64,000 nucleotides of DNA from Tamarix chinensis (taxonomy: Eukaryota; Streptophyta; Magnoliopsida; Caryophyllales; Tamaricaceae), in contig CM060175.1 of NCBI GenBank assembly GCA_030549775.1, positions 30,274,762-30,338,761 on the forward strand, in the 5' to 3' direction. Position 1 is the stretch's first letter. Every line of letters begins with the position of its first letter. A program made the position numbers and the translations under genes. The notes under the pieces were generated by a model that saw nothing but the letters and a program-made list of their open reading frames with translations, did no database searches and was not told the origin of the DNA. Positions 47,408-59,557 of this stretch are shown here, one piece after another.

Positions 47408-50400
47408 CAATTAGTAAGCAGTGAATAGGGGTCGATCCTATAAAAAGAGTAATGTAATTCATATATTTTTATTATCATATAAATTCCACTAGTTATCCAA
47501 TAAAGTAGACTAATAACTAATAATGAAAAGAATAAAAGCTAGCAATTAACATAATAACTGAAGAACAATAATGGAATAATAAGAGTCATATGAGATATTC
47601 AATATGGAGATATCAATCGATTATTGAATAAAATAATTACCTAAAGTTAACCTACAAAAGTTCACATGCATCCATCTTCTAGCATTCCCTTATACAAATA
47701 AACCAAGGTCCATTCATGATTTATTGTATAACCAATTAATAGCGTAGGATACGATATGTAGATTTAATTAATAGCAGCATTAACGATTAGGGGAAAACTA
47801 AACTAGAACTTTAATTACAATTTGCTTGGATTATGTAATTCTAAAGATTAATAAACATAGATTATATCAATAACCTATTTGCTACTTGTGGATGTATATG
47901 TTAACAATTACATATTAGCATCTGCTTAACACTCAAATTACTAGGCTATCAAGCTAGATAATAAAACACAAATCTTAAATCGATGATCATTAAACTTGGT
48001 TATTAATCTAACCAAAAATACAATAACAATTAAGTTCAATTCACATCTCACAACTAATTATCCCATGACCTTCAATTATCCACCAACCCTATACTAATCT
48101 AGCCTAATATATTGATAAAACTAGAACGCACAGATTCTAAATACATAAAAATCATAACTTTAATAAACATAGAGCAATAAAATAATAATGGTTAAATTAA
48201 ACTGCACAAACATAAGCTTAATTAATTAAATTAATAATGAGAATTGCATTAAACATGATAAAAAAATATGAAGTAACTAAACGAAACAAAGGAAAGAACG
48301 AATTTAGGGGGTTGTAGATGCACAAACATGGTGTGATATTCAATTCTTCAAGTATAACAATTAACTAAATAAATCTAACAAAATAACCCTAATGGTTTAG
48401 AAATAATGAAATTTAAGTCAAAATTCTCTCAGTGATACTCTATTCGATCTAATATATGTTATATATATATAGATAAAAGGTATACGAATCAAATCTAAAA
48501 TATGACAAAAATATGGCCTGTATTAGTTAATACATGATGCCTAAATTTTTTTTCTCTAGCATTATGCATGTGAGATGAATTAATGGAACACGTGGAAGGA
48601 GAACCAAGGCTCGTATTTCCATAAATACTAAGGGGGCGTATATTTCCTATCTATTCATCATCTTCTCTTGATTTTTTTTCACATGACTTCTCTTTTAAGA
48701 TCTTTCATGATTCTACATCCATATTTCAATGACTCTAAGCTTGCATTTCATATTGCACTTCTTTTCCTTAATTTTCAACCCTAATTACCTTAATTTTATA
48801 TTTTTCTATAAAACTAGGCCAAAAGAAAAAAACTTGAGGAAAATGGTTAAATTGTTATAATAAATATGGAAAGATAGGTTGGGATATGTCAAATAATTCC
48901 ACAGAATATGTACATATTACTCCTCATGAGCAGGAGGCAACATTTGCAATTAAAAATGCCTATGTACCCTTTTATGTAGATAAAAATTCAATGTGTTTGT
49001 CACAAACACAAACTTATTAAGTACTACTACTAATATTTTAAGGATTGGTGTTATGCCACACGGTACTTTAAAAATAGAATCATGATTATTTGTTTCATGT
49101 CCTTGACAATTCTTACCTAATCAAGTTAGAAATTAATAGTCTAGTAAGTTCCAAAGGTTTTTTTGGAGTCTTCCCCAAAAAACCTATAGTTTTATGATCA
49201 TATTGTGTGGACTAACTTCTTAGAAGTATTTAGTCTAAAAAGCTCACAATAAAGGGCACTAAAGTGAATGAATTGAGCATGAATAAGTATCATCCCTTCT
49301 TTTGAAAACCAAAAGTACACGTTTCCCATCACTAATGTAGTGAATTATTGAGGTGATCCAACAAATAAAATTAAGAGAATCTTTAGATTATTTATATGAG
49401 AGGCAACCATCTACTTTTAAGATAATTTTTAGGTGAAGCTTTAATCATCATCGAGTGAGCACACTGATAATTTTTAGGTGAAGCTTTAATCATCATCAAG
49501 TGAGTACACCTAGAGTCTCTTGGACATATACACTTTAGGGGTTTATATCAATTGATCAAAAGCAAGTATCAGGATTTTGTGTGGAACCCACTTAGCGCGA
49601 CAAGTATGAGTCATCTAACATATATTTATTTGATGTAACAATTACAAATTCCAAGATGAATTTTGTATATATTATAAAAAATAAAATAAAAATAAAAATG
49701 GATGTTGGGATTACATTCATCATTTCCCTTTTCAAATGCTTTTAAAAAATGGACAAAGACAAATAAAATATCATAATCACTCTTAGGATAGGGGTTTGTG
49801 AGGCAATCTAAATTCAAAAGATGAAGGAAATCTAAGAATCCATATATGTGGGAATGAGACTTGGCATGCAACATTTATAGGAGTAATCAATGCTTCCTGT
49901 AAACAATCAATGGCAAATTCATCCAAATTTGTAGTTATGTTTTGTATCAATACATATGTTGCATATCAAAGAGTGGAAAAAGTAGCAACCCTACATTGAA
50001 TTAGCCAAAAAATTCTTAGTATCCTTAAATTTGCTCACCACTTGATAATCAAACTGAACGATTCACACCATTTTTGGAACTACATATCAAATAAGGCACA
50101 TAAGCAATTGATAAATGGCTTCCTGTATACAAGCAATTACATGGAGAAAGCTCTTAGAAATGATGAAAATCGAGACTACTCATTTAGCTAAAGTACATCT
50201 AGCTCTCCCCATTCCACCTAGCCAGTTACCAAGAAGACTAAGTATGCTTATTGAAAGGCTCAACAAATTGAGATACTAGAATGAAAACTAATATCTTAAA
50301 ACAAACAAAAGAAAATAGTTTTGTGATGAAAAAGTGGATACTTAATGTTGTTATTTTGTACCGTCAATCTGAGCAAAGCACTATAAGCTCAAAACATCAC

Positions 50401-50480
50401 ATTTTTTTATCATATTCTCCGACTACTAGTATGTTCATGATAATTATTCTTGATTCGACACCATAAAATAATAAAAAATA
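47408..50480. other. no gene recognised
   Basis: AT-rich single-copy-looking DNA. A unit of about 46 bp (taatttttaggtgaagctttaatcatcatc...) is tandemly duplicated at 49424-49512. The 82-codon minus-strand frame at 49626-49874 shows no motif. Confidence 0.4.
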
Positions 50481-51020
50481 AAAAATTATATCAATAATAT
50501 TTATCATAATAATAATAATAATAATTTTTATAACAATTATATTAATAATTAAAATATCATATTAATAATAGTTAGGTGAATAATTATAATCACAATAATT
50601 ATATTAATAATAATTATAGTAATTATATTAATCTTTACCATAGTTTTAATTTAATAATATTGTTAATATTAATAATATTACTAATTATACTACTACTACT
50701 ACTAATAATTAATTCAAATTATAAATAAAAATGATTATAATTAGCATGATAATTATATTTATAATTATAATGATTACATTAATCATAATTATTATAATAA
50801 TAATGTTAGTAATGATAATAGTATTATTCATAATAATAGTATTAATAAAAATATTAACAATTATAATTGTAATAAATATATTAATAATTATCATAATAAT
50901 AATTATATCAATAGTTATCATCATAGTAATTATATCAACAATTATTATCATAATATTTATGTCAATAGCTATTATCATAATAATTATATCAAAAATATTA
51001 ACAAATATTGAAATTTTTTA
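50481..51020. repeat. AT-only low-complexity tract
   Basis: Alternating ATT/ATA/AAT tracts. Long Ile/Met frames on both strands are artefacts of composition. Confidence 0.85.
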
Positions 51021-51499
51021 TCTCAACCTTCAACTAACAAGGTTTCTGCAGAATAGAAATATTGAGTCGAAGAATACGAATGATAAGCTATTCCTTTATA
51101 TATAAGGATTCGAAGAGAAACAATAATTATACCCGCATTTGATAAAAAAAATTCCTGTTCCTAACTTCATGAGAACCACATACCATCCTACAATAATTTT
51201 ATTTACAAAGATTTGCAATAGTATATTTATTCTACGTACCATCCTACAATACAATCAATGTTGCAGACCAGCATATGTTTCATTGTATATGATTCCACTA
51301 TTATTGGCCAAACTTGCCGAAACACCAACAACAAGATCAATAATATATGATTCATTGTCAAGTAAATATTTTTTTGTCAGAAGTACGCATTATTTTACTG
51401 TTTCAAATATTTTTGAATAAGATGATAGTATATAGTTTTTGTTATTTAGAAAACAAAATTTTACTCCATGGAAAACAAATTTTGTCATAACCTCTATGT

Positions 51500-53050
51500 A
51501 TAAATTTAATTCAACAAGATTTAAAATACTAAAATAATGGCTACTTTTGACAAAAACTTATTTGTTTCATAATAAATCATATATTACTGATTTAAAAATA
51601 TTCATTAGTATATATAATTTATATATTTTAGATATATTTATAATAGATATTGATTAAATTAATTTTTATTTCCAAATAATTTAAATTAGTTAAGATTTAG
51701 CATCGGTATTTTTAATCGATAGGAAGGTAACAAATTTTATCGATACAATTTTATTTAAAGGCTACTTTTGAAAAACTCAATATTTTTAACATAAAATTTA
51801 TATATAATATAGATCTAGATCATGAAATTTTTGTTAATTATAGAAAAAAATAATATTATAAAATTTTATTACATTATTTATAATTAAAAAAATAGTTTGG
51901 CAATGCCGATATATAGAAATTATTGAGGATGGAGGCAACTATTCATGATGGAGATGAAACAAAGAGGTGGGGGAGGGTCGGAAATTATTGCCAATTTATG
52001 TTATGTTTGGCAATCTTTGCCGAAGATATGGGGTAATTAATTTTTTTATTTTAATATTTTTTTCTATGCTTATAATATGCATAAATTTATAAGTTTAATT
52101 AAAGTTATTTGATGAATTTTTTTATTTGATTGTAAATATGTTAATTTATATTTTTATACAAAATATTTATAGTATACATCTAGATTATGAATTTTTAAAT
52201 TATAAATAAAAATTATTTCAAAATTGCTAAAAGAAAAAAAATTGGGGCAACAAACATCGAGAATTTTTGCCGATATAAGTAATTATTGAGGATGGAGGCC
52301 ACTATTCATATTGGAGATGAAACAAAGAGGTGGGGGAGGGTCGACAATTATTGCCGATTTATATTATGTTCGGCAATCTTTCCTGAAGATATGAGGTAAT
52401 TAATTTTTTGTTTTAATAGTTTTTTTCTCTTCCTTTAATATACATAAATTTATAAGTTTAATTAAAGTTATTTATTGAATTTTTTTATGTGATTGTAAAT
52501 ATGTTAATTTAAATTTTTGTACAAAATATGAATTCTTTAAATTGTAAATAATAATTATTTCAAAATGGCCGGACGGAAAAAATAGGGATGATAGACATCG
52601 GCAACTATTGCCAATGATCTAGCTAACATTCGGCTGGAAATGCCGAACACCACGCGGGTTTTTGGCTAAAATTGCCGAATAAATATATAACTAAACTTAT
52701 TATATATTTTTTTTAATTGTAAATATGTTAATTTAAATTTTTGTATAAAATATTTATATAGATTTTGAATTTTTTTCAATTATAAAAAAATTTTATTTAC
52801 AAATTTTTGTATCGGCAATTATTGGAGTGTTCGGCCGAAATCGTTGAAAAAAAAAGGGGGAATCGGCAATTATTGCCGATGGCCTTGGCCAGGATTCGGC
52901 AATTATTGCCAAATGTCAAGCTTACTTTCAGCTAAAATCGTCGAGCATAGTGTTTGGCTTCGGTAAATTTTACCGATGCCACGGGACTTGCTTCGACAAA
53001 AATTACCGATATTAAGGTTAGTTTCAGAAATTATTTTCTGCCAAGTAAAT
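51500..53050. mobile_element. tandem array with GCCGAT palindromes, DNA-transposon-like subterminal region
   Basis: A unit of about 365 bp is repeated at 51902-52267 and 52268-52617, with partial copies on both sides. Each carries gaggatggaggc, gatgaaacaaagaggtggg and cggcaa(t)...tgccgat motifs. The right part (52610-53010) is a dense series of cggcaattattgccga-type motifs, including a near-perfect 19-bp palindrome at 52862-52880, and diverged forms such as tcggtaaattttaccga. This organisation is typical of subterminal repeats bound by transposases in CACTA-like elements (family knowledge), but I found no CACTA terminus or transposase. Confidence 0.5.
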
Positions 53051-53413
53051 ACCTGTTTTCTATATAACAATACCCTTTCCTAAGCTATTCATCATGAAAG
53101 TGTCAACATCAAGATGTGAACAGTTCAGTAGTCAACATCCTTACTCTAGAGTACTTAGGTAATGAACATCCTAGTTGACGTTTGAACCACTTCTAATCAA
53201 ATTTAGGAAAGCAATACAGACTCCAAAGGTTCATTTCATATGTATGGTTCTAGGCATTCATTTCCTGTTACAAACCAATGCTCTCAACTTTCTCCCCTTT
53301 GAATATCTCATTGTTTCTGAAACAGCTGGTAGAAAGATTACCCAAAAAAAAAGATATAAAGCACTTAAATCAGATTCGAGAACCTGTGTCTAGAATATCA
53401 TCTTGTATATTAC
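53051..53413. other. spacer between palindrome array and ABCC exons
   Basis: Unrecognised sequence. If an ABCC-like gene once continued on the minus strand, the next exon should lie here, but I see none intact. Confidence 0.35.
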
Positions 53414-53562
53414 CACATAAAACGACAAAGAATAGCCTCCCACATCGCTTCCGCTTGTTGTGCCAGCCCAAAATGACAGCCATAGATTAGGTGATTTGCA
53501 TTAAACGTGCAGCTATGAATATCAAAGTAGCAACAAACCAGCCTAAAAATGCAGCATAATTT
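53414..53562 (-). pseudogene. ABCC13-like transporter exon, second of two
   Basis: An acceptor TTCTCCAG (AG at 53563-53564) leads to NYAAFLGWFVATLIFIAARL, then MQIT and a stop. With a small deletion bridged, the following bases read LWLSFWAGTTSGSDVGGYSL and end SFYV before a GTAATA donor. The remembered ABCC13 (MRP-type) sequence at this point is close to NYAAFSGWF..........LMQASRNGNDLWLSFWVD......SFYL, the start of the second transmembrane domain. The loss of about four codons (SRNGND region) shifts the frame, so this copy cannot encode the protein. Confidence 0.6.
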
Positions 53563-53720
53563 CTGGAGAAGAAAAATGAATTACTGTCATAAACAGAAGC
53601 CAGAAATCAAAAAGCAAATTCAACAGCGATGGACACTGGATCAACAATTCATCTATCAAGGCCCAGTTAGAAGAAAAAGAGCATTCCTTAACATTTAAAA
53701 ACATAAGAGAAATAGCTCAC

Positions 53721-53815
53721 CGGTATACAGCCAGTTCAACTTTTCCTTCTTTCCTTTCTTCAGTATCAATGATTTCCTCTACACCACTACAAATAGAAAT
53801 AGATTCTCTCTGTTC
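53721..53815 (-). pseudogene. ABCC13-like transporter exon, first of two
   Basis: A 95-nt exon between acceptor ATCTTCAG (AG at 53816-53817) and donor GTGAGC (GT at 53719-53720). It is open for 31 codons plus 2 nt, including EEIIDTEERKEGKVELAVY. The split Arg codon (CG|A) joins in frame to the next exon's NYAAF, exactly as in ABCC13-type proteins, where a (K/E)EGxVELxVY(K/R)NYAAF segment links the first nucleotide-binding domain to the second transmembrane domain (from memory). The intron is 158 nt. No other part of the roughly 1,400-residue transporter was found. Confidence 0.65.
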
Positions 53816-54788
53816 CTGAAGATTTTCCTACACAATAGCTATTGCTCTGCAACTTTTGTGCTTTTGACTCTAAACGGATTGTGATGAATTATTTACTACA
53901 AATAAGGTGTGTGCTGAATATTGAGAGAATGTCAAATCAGAAGGGCTCCCCACAAACTTTATGCATCCTTTATCCAGAAGAACTACTATATCTGCAGAAG
54001 CTATTGCCTAATGAAAAGAAATTGTACAGTAAGAAATCCGTCACTGTATGCTTTAAAATATCATAATAAGGAAAAAAATGAAGTCTTCATATTTAGTAAA
54101 TACTCCAAAATCCATAATAGTCGCCATGTGTGCAGGGGAAATAACTATGCAGGAATATTCTATACAGAAAACCTCTTATACTCTTTCAAACATTGATGAT
54201 CCCTAAAATCATGATTTTGGGGGCATCCTATGCAAGAATCTTCTATACAAAAACCCTAGAAATGTAGGGCTATCAAATAGATCATGCTTCATTCTTGTAG
54301 ACAAGAACTTTTTTGGCATAGGATGTACAATGGTCTCTTAAACTGTTTAATAGAAAAATAACGCTTAATGGATTTCAAAATCTAGCTACAGACAATAAAT
54401 ATCATCACCATGGAGAGAAAAGCATTAATAATTTTAAGTGTCCCCTTTAATTTTGGATCCTATTCCGTATGCATAACAACATACGTGAAATTCTAATCCA
54501 ACAACACTTAACCTTTGGTTGGTGTTGGCATTCACAAAATAGAATCAATCTGTTGCGGAGAAAGAAACCTATTATACCACAGCCACACTCCCCTCAGATA
54601 CATCTACTGCATTTAAGCATAGTGAGAAAAATAGTTTCTTTTTCAGCTCTATGCATACACGACATACTTATGGAGTTAATTGATATATAATCCAATGAAT
54701 TGGATTTTTCTCATCACTTCCAATCTTCTAATACTAAACAACAAGAAGGCTGCATGGAAAGCCCTAAATTATTCTCTTTTACATGTAC
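53816..54788. other. no gene recognised; possible gypsy LTR in the right half
   Basis: From about 54460 to 54855 on the minus strand, sequence downstream of a purine-rich tract at 54860-54872 could be an LTR beginning TGTTGGGATTGCC. No second LTR was found to confirm it. Confidence 0.3.
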
Positions 54789-55103
54789 TTAAGTCCTTTC
54801 TATTGGACGCACCCAACATTTCATGAACAACCCTACAAGGATCGGCAATCCCAACATTATTCCCCTCTTAGAAAATGACTCCACAATAGCTTGATTGAGA
54901 GGAAATTCATTCCAATTGACCAATAATTTCAAGTGGTGAACAATCGACCATCCCAAGAGGTAATAACAGATTTCTGGTGGAATGATTGGAGCACTAGAGT
55001 CTTGAGTAAGGTGCCATGACATATCAAGTTGTGGGAAGTTTAGTAGGCGGGGATGTGAAGAAGCAAAGAGGCCAAGCTGGCGGATCAATATAGGGTGGAG
55101 CAT
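54789..55103 (-). mobile_element. Ty3-gypsy pol 3'-end remnant
   Basis: The minus-strand frame of about 105 codons contains HPRLLNFPQLDMSWHL, then a SAPIIPPE segment and LLVNWNEFPLNQAIVESF. This pattern, HPxFHxSxL..., xxPxIPPE..., then LVxWxGxPxxxATWE, is the C-terminal tail of Ty3-gypsy integrase with its chromodomain-like end (family knowledge). The critical TWE reads IVE here. It is followed by AAGAGGGGAATAATG, a polypurine tract, and TGTTGGG, a plausible LTR start. The rest of pol is absent, so this is a 3' truncated relic. Confidence 0.45.
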
Positions 55104-55729
55104 ATTCTTTAGCCCATAAGTTTTCCTTGAGATGATCCAAGAACATTAATTCAGCTATCTAGAGTTCATTTCTTGTACGTAGATGGCTTCCAATTAGCCT
55201 CGAGGCTTCCTTTTGACCATGAGATAAGTTAAGCTTGGATAGATGAAGTGATGGTAGCTTGCGGCATGTCGTCCTAAGGTTCAGTTGTACCACAATTGCC
55301 TGGTCAAGACTCTCAATGCCGATCATTTAGGTGGCCACAGAGACTTCCATAGAGCTAGCAAGGGTGACATGGAAGCGATAGAGGGCCGCCATGGTATCTT
55401 ATGATTTACTCAAGACTTGGAATAGAGCAGGGTTGTGACTACCACTGATTTAGGTGGTACAAGTGAGATAGGAAAGGGTGTTACTCATCTAACTGGTGAT
55501 AGCAGCCTAGCTAAATCCTCAACACCAATTCCAAGGGTCAATATGAGGGGTGATGAGGGAACAGAGGTGGAAGATGTGGTCTATAGTTGGAGTTGTGGAC
55601 AACCATGGGATGGTTAAGGGGTTCATTGGTGGATAGGGAGGACAACCAGAATGTCATGGGTGGTGCTGAAGTGTTTGGGCAAGTGAGGGTGGGTTAGGGT
55701 TAGGGTTTATAGAAATTAGGGTTTTAAGT
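55104..55729. other. unidentified, GC-richer
   Basis: Balanced composition with scattered short frames and no motif. A ggttagggttagggttta stretch at 55690-55708 contains two to three telomere-like units only. Confidence 0.35.
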
Positions 55730-56650
55730 TTAGAATTTTAGGAAAATTGAGAAATTGAGAGCTAAGTAATACATGTTATTTGTAATTCTACAATCAAAGA
55801 AAAACCTAAGAATGTGAGGGAGAAGGGAGTTAATTTTATACAATCTTAGGCTCCTACTATGATCCGTATACTCTAATTCATCACCTACGGCTTGAGATTT
55901 TGAATGTTCATACAATAAACTTTTCCACTTAAACTTTGTAGACTCAATTTCAATAAAGAGAGAAAACATGGGCATACAAATATGATTTTCTCACTCATAT
56001 GGATTCCTGCATTTTATAGGAGTGTGTTAGGTCCTATTATAGTTACAAAAAACTCCATCAAAGCTCATGAGACAGATTTAGTTATAGAAAAAACTAGTAG
56101 TTACCTAAGGAATCTAGCTTAGTTAGTTTGATTCTATCTAAAACAAACGATCAGCCCTTGACTTTTGGGGCTCCAAAATATACCCCATACTGCCCCCATA
56201 CCTCTTACATCTAATTATGATTACAAGTTAAAGAGCTATGGTATGGGCTATAACATGATTAAACTAAAAAAGCATAGCTAGAGCTAAGTAGCCCTTGCAT
56301 GATCTGATCTTTAAGTACAACCAACATGCTTTGTGTCATAAAATCCTACTAAACACTCTTCCATCAAAAGTCCACCTACTATTATACTTGTTTTTGTTGA
56401 CCTTTGCATTGGTTTTCCGAACCCAAATAGCTCCCAAAAGCTGTTCAAAATGGCAAGTGTGTAGCAGCTCGTGTGGCTGCTGTTACCATATGATTTTATG
56501 CTAAAAAATTGCAGAAAATCACTAGTAAGAGGGTGTTGCTCTTCTGCCTTGTGATTTAACTTCACGTGGCCACTTGTGAGCCATTTTTCAGCCAAATTAA
56601 GCCACCTATTAGACCCTTTCATTTCATCTAAACACCTAATCTGTCAGCCC
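55730..56650 (-). mobile_element. copia LTR-like block (3' side of the copia element)
   Basis: Closely matches the fragment at 13150-13560 and shares diverged landmarks with 60590-61100: on the minus strand GGACCTAACACACTCCTAT here against AGACCTAACAGCTTTCTAT there, and TGCCCATGTTTTCTCTC here against TGCCCCATTTTCTCTC there. It contains a TATAAAATGCAGG stretch. Its position downstream of RNase H on the minus strand is correct for a 3' LTR. Exact termini were not found. Confidence 0.45.
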
Positions 56651-57073
56651 ATGTCAAGAATGGAAAATGGTGAGAAATTATTAGGTTGTCCGAAGTATAT
56701 TGAACTAATCAGGTTTGTCAGCCGAAAGAAGAGAAGAAAGAACATGAATCAGTCAATCATCAACTTCAAATTGCCCACTAATAGTAGAAATTCAAAGAGC
56801 ATAAAGGGAAATTTCCAGAAATTTCTGGAAAGTGATCGTACACTGAAAACATAAACAGACTAGAGAGAAGAAAGGATGCATTTTTGACACAATAATCATT
56901 CCAATTTCCTGATAACTTGTCCCTTTTAATGGAATTGGTCATCTATCAAAGAAAAAAAATGTGAGATTGGCATTAAATTCTAAGTTTAACATTGTGCCAT
57001 TCATGAAGAGTTTTTATGGAAATGAGTCACTCTCAGGGTGAATATGCCACAAGACAAGTATTACCTCCACATA
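56651..57073 (-). other. sequence between RNase H and the LTR-like block
   Basis: AT-rich, no clear polypurine tract or TG terminus. It presumably belongs to the 3' untranslated part of the copia element or its LTR. Confidence 0.3.
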
Positions 57074-57745
57074 TCATGGAAACTGTCGCACAGATTGACA
57101 ATCCTGTCTGCATAATCCGAGTCTCTGCCAAAAGTAATTGTGCTTGACTTGAGAAAGGGCCTTGGTGAAGATATCAGCCACTTGGTCATTAGTAGAACAT
57201 AACTCCAACTCTATCTCACAAAATATTGTTGTGGCACCAAGCTGCTTTTTTTGTATATCAACCAGCAACCTTCTCGGCCATACACCTTGACAAGCTACAG
57301 AAGTTACAGCAACATACTCTGCTTCTGATGAAGACAGAGCTACCACATCCTGCTTCTTTGTGCTCCAAGAAATAGCTCTAGACCCCAAGCTAAATATTTG
57401 ACCAGAAGTACTTTTTCTGTCATCAACACAAGCAGCCCAATCACTATCACTATACCCATACAACCTGAAATTAGCATCCTTTGAATACCAAATCCCAAAA
57501 TCAGTAGTCCCAGCAACATAGCGCAACACCCTCTTTGCTACACCCAGATGTTGTGTTGTAGGACTATGCATATATCTTGACAACACACTCACTGAATACA
57601 TGATATCAGGATGAGTATGTGTCAAGTAGTTTAACCCACCTATCAGACTTCTGTAGAAATTTAGATCAACAACCTCTGTACCATCATTGAGCTGCAACTT
57701 TTCATTGGTGTTCATGGGTGTAGGTACTGCCTCGCAATTGTGCAT
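57074..57745 (-). pseudogene. copia reverse transcriptase end and RNase H, deleted
   Basis: Open for 223 codons. The start (CEAVPTPMN, LIGGLNYLTHTHPDI, VLSRYMHSPT) is the connection domain. RNase H follows with YSDSDWA, then STKKQDVVALSSSEAEYVA (catalytic D and E) and ends DQVADIFTKAL. After TTIFCE the frame jumps to IELELCSTNDQ. The usual stretch between them, with the third catalytic Asp (CDNKSA) and the TKHIE segment, about 30-35 residues, is missing without breaking the frame. RNase H would therefore be inactive. Confidence 0.85.
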
Positions 57746-58340
57746 CCCAAACCTGAATAGAAGATCCTATTCATACTTCCTCTATGAAAGAAATATCCCA
57801 TCTTCTACTTGCTTCACTTCAAGGCCAAGAAAATATTGCAAAAGACCCAAATCTCACATCTCAAACTCTTTTTCATGCATGACTTAAATTCAGTAATCAT
57901 ATTTTCAGAAGAGCCCATGTAAATCATGTCATCAACATAGATACAGACAATTAAAAAAATCACCATTGGCTTGCTTCTTTAGATATAAAGTAGGCTCACT
58001 TTGACTCCTCACAAACCCATTTTTCAGAAAGTATGAGTCAATTCTTTTATACCATGCCCGCGGGGCTTGCTTTAGCCCATATAGAGCTTTCTTCAGCCCA
58101 TAAACTTTTCCTTATGACCACTATTGATAAAACCATCAGGTTGTGAGACATAAAATCCTCCTCTAAGTCCCCATTAAAGAAGGCAGACTTTACATCAAAC
58201 TGATAAACTAGGAGATTTAATTTTGCAGCAAGGGATAAAAGAGTTCTCACCGCTTCAAAACGAGCAACCGGCGATAATGTTTCATCAAAATATATGCCTT
58301 GATGTTGTGCGTGCCCCTTAGCAACAAGCCTTGCTTTGCA
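57746..58340 (-). pseudogene. copia reverse transcriptase core, frameshifted
   Basis: The catalytic YVDD is visible at 57928-57939, with MIYMGSSEN after it, and [13 protein letters not shown] residues near 58045-58070. [16 protein letters not shown] motif lies in the frame 58047-58250, after which a frameshift separates it from VSQPDGF. Further stops occur, such as a TAG before DLLFRFGM near 57764. The block holds all RT landmarks but needs several frame changes to be read. Confidence 0.8.
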
Positions 58341-58877
58341 TTATTTTATGCTACCATCTGCATTGTATTTGATCTTGAACACCCATTTGAGACCAATAGG
58401 AGTCTTCCCTTCCGGTAAATCAACCAATTCCCATGTTTGATTATGTTCGATTGCACTCATCTCTTCCACCATTGCTGCTTCCCACTCTACGCTTTCAGCA
58501 GCTTCTTCATATAATGTTGGCTCGACCACATACAAGGCAAAGCTGCAGCTTTCATAAATGTCAGCCAACAACCGAAATTTCTTTGGTTTGTGATCGTATG
58601 TAGAGCGGGATGGAGGTGAACCGTCACTACTTGTTGCAGAAGATGAATGCAAAATTGCTGAAATAGGTGTTCTTTTCGGAGACAACTGGGAGGTGACGGG
58701 AAAACTTGCTAGAGTTGTGACCTGCGAGTTTACACAAGGAACATCTACCTCTGCTGATTCTTGACCTATAAACTCATCGTACCACTGAAAATTGGGATTA
58801 GTTTCTTCAGAATTAAAATCCCAATTTGCATCTTCATTGAACACAACATCCCTGCTGACCAAAACTTTTCCACTCAC
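58341..58877 (-). pseudogene. copia integrase-RT linker and RT N-terminus
   Basis: Open for 178 codons from SGKVLVSRDVVFNE, the post-integrase motif, through an acidic linker to EEAAESVEWEAAMVEEMSAI, then TWELVDLPEGKTPIGLKWVF, the start of copia reverse transcriptase. It ends with K-TAA where RT normally continues into KARLVAKG; those residues follow immediately after the stop. The frame continues upward past a TAG at the RC-(stop)-LDDKSEKC junction near 58950. Confidence 0.85.
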
Positions 58878-58952
58878 AGGATTATATAACTTGTATGCTT
58901 TGGATTTAGTACTATACCCGACAAAAATACATTTTTCGGATTTGTCATCAAG

Positions 58953-59557
58953 CTAACAACGTGACAGTGAGTTTACAAAAGCATAAGCTATACATCCAAA
59001 AATTCGTAATTGGCTTACCTTGGGCTTGTGGCCTTTCCATGCTTCATATGGAGTCTGGTTTAGAACTGCTCTTGTGGGAGAAATATTCAGTAGATAAAGC
59101 ACAGTTGCAATAGCTACTGCCCAAAGTTGCTTCGGTAGACCTCTGGCCCTTAGCATGCTTTTGCCCAGCTCAACAATAGTACGATTCTTCGCTCAGCGAC
59201 ACCATTTTGTTATGGTGTGCGAGGTGTTGTCAGCTCCCTATGGATGCCATTCTCTTCACAGAAAGTATTGTATTCTTTTGAAACAAACTCACCACCTCGA
59301 TCAGTTCGGAGAGTCTTCATTGAACACCCACTTTGCTTCTCCACCGGAGCCTTAAATTTCTTGAATTATTCAAATGCTTATGATTTATATCTTAAGAAAT
59401 ATACCCAGCTTATACAGCTATAATCATCAATAAACAGCAAGAAATATCTACTTCCACCCAAAGACTCAACTGACATAGGACCACATAAGTCAGCATGCAC
59501 AAGTTCAAGACCTTTTGATGCCCTCCAAGCGTTTCCCACGGGAAATGATGGTCTACT
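58953..59557 (-). pseudogene. copia integrase core, broken
   Basis: All three catalytic residues of the DDE core are visible: D in HADLCGP (59489-59491), D in TDRGGEF (59300-59302) and E in NGVAER (59192-59194), with the second D and E 35 residues apart as usual for copia. It is disabled by in-frame stops (two within the segment after FLRYKS near 59380 and a TAA before QNGVAER near 59210) and by a 1-nt deletion just after VAER that moves the rest (SMLRARGLPKQLW, YLLNISPTRAV, KVSQLRIFGC) into another frame. Confidence 0.85.

Noticed and set aside
49626..49874. 82-codon minus-strand frame
   Set aside because: Tyr/Phe-rich, no motif, and no related copy elsewhere in the window.
50709..51105. 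Frames of 89-124 codons rich in Ile and Met on both strands
   Set aside because: Pure composition effect of an AT-only tract, with no conserved motif or splice context.
53780..53800. cactacaaatag as a CACTA terminus for the palindrome array
   Set aside because: It lies inside an ABCC13-like exon and no inverted partner or TSD was found.
55690..55708. Interstitial telomere (TTAGGG/TTTAGGG-like units)
   Set aside because: Only two or three imperfect units, which is common by chance and in plant promoters.
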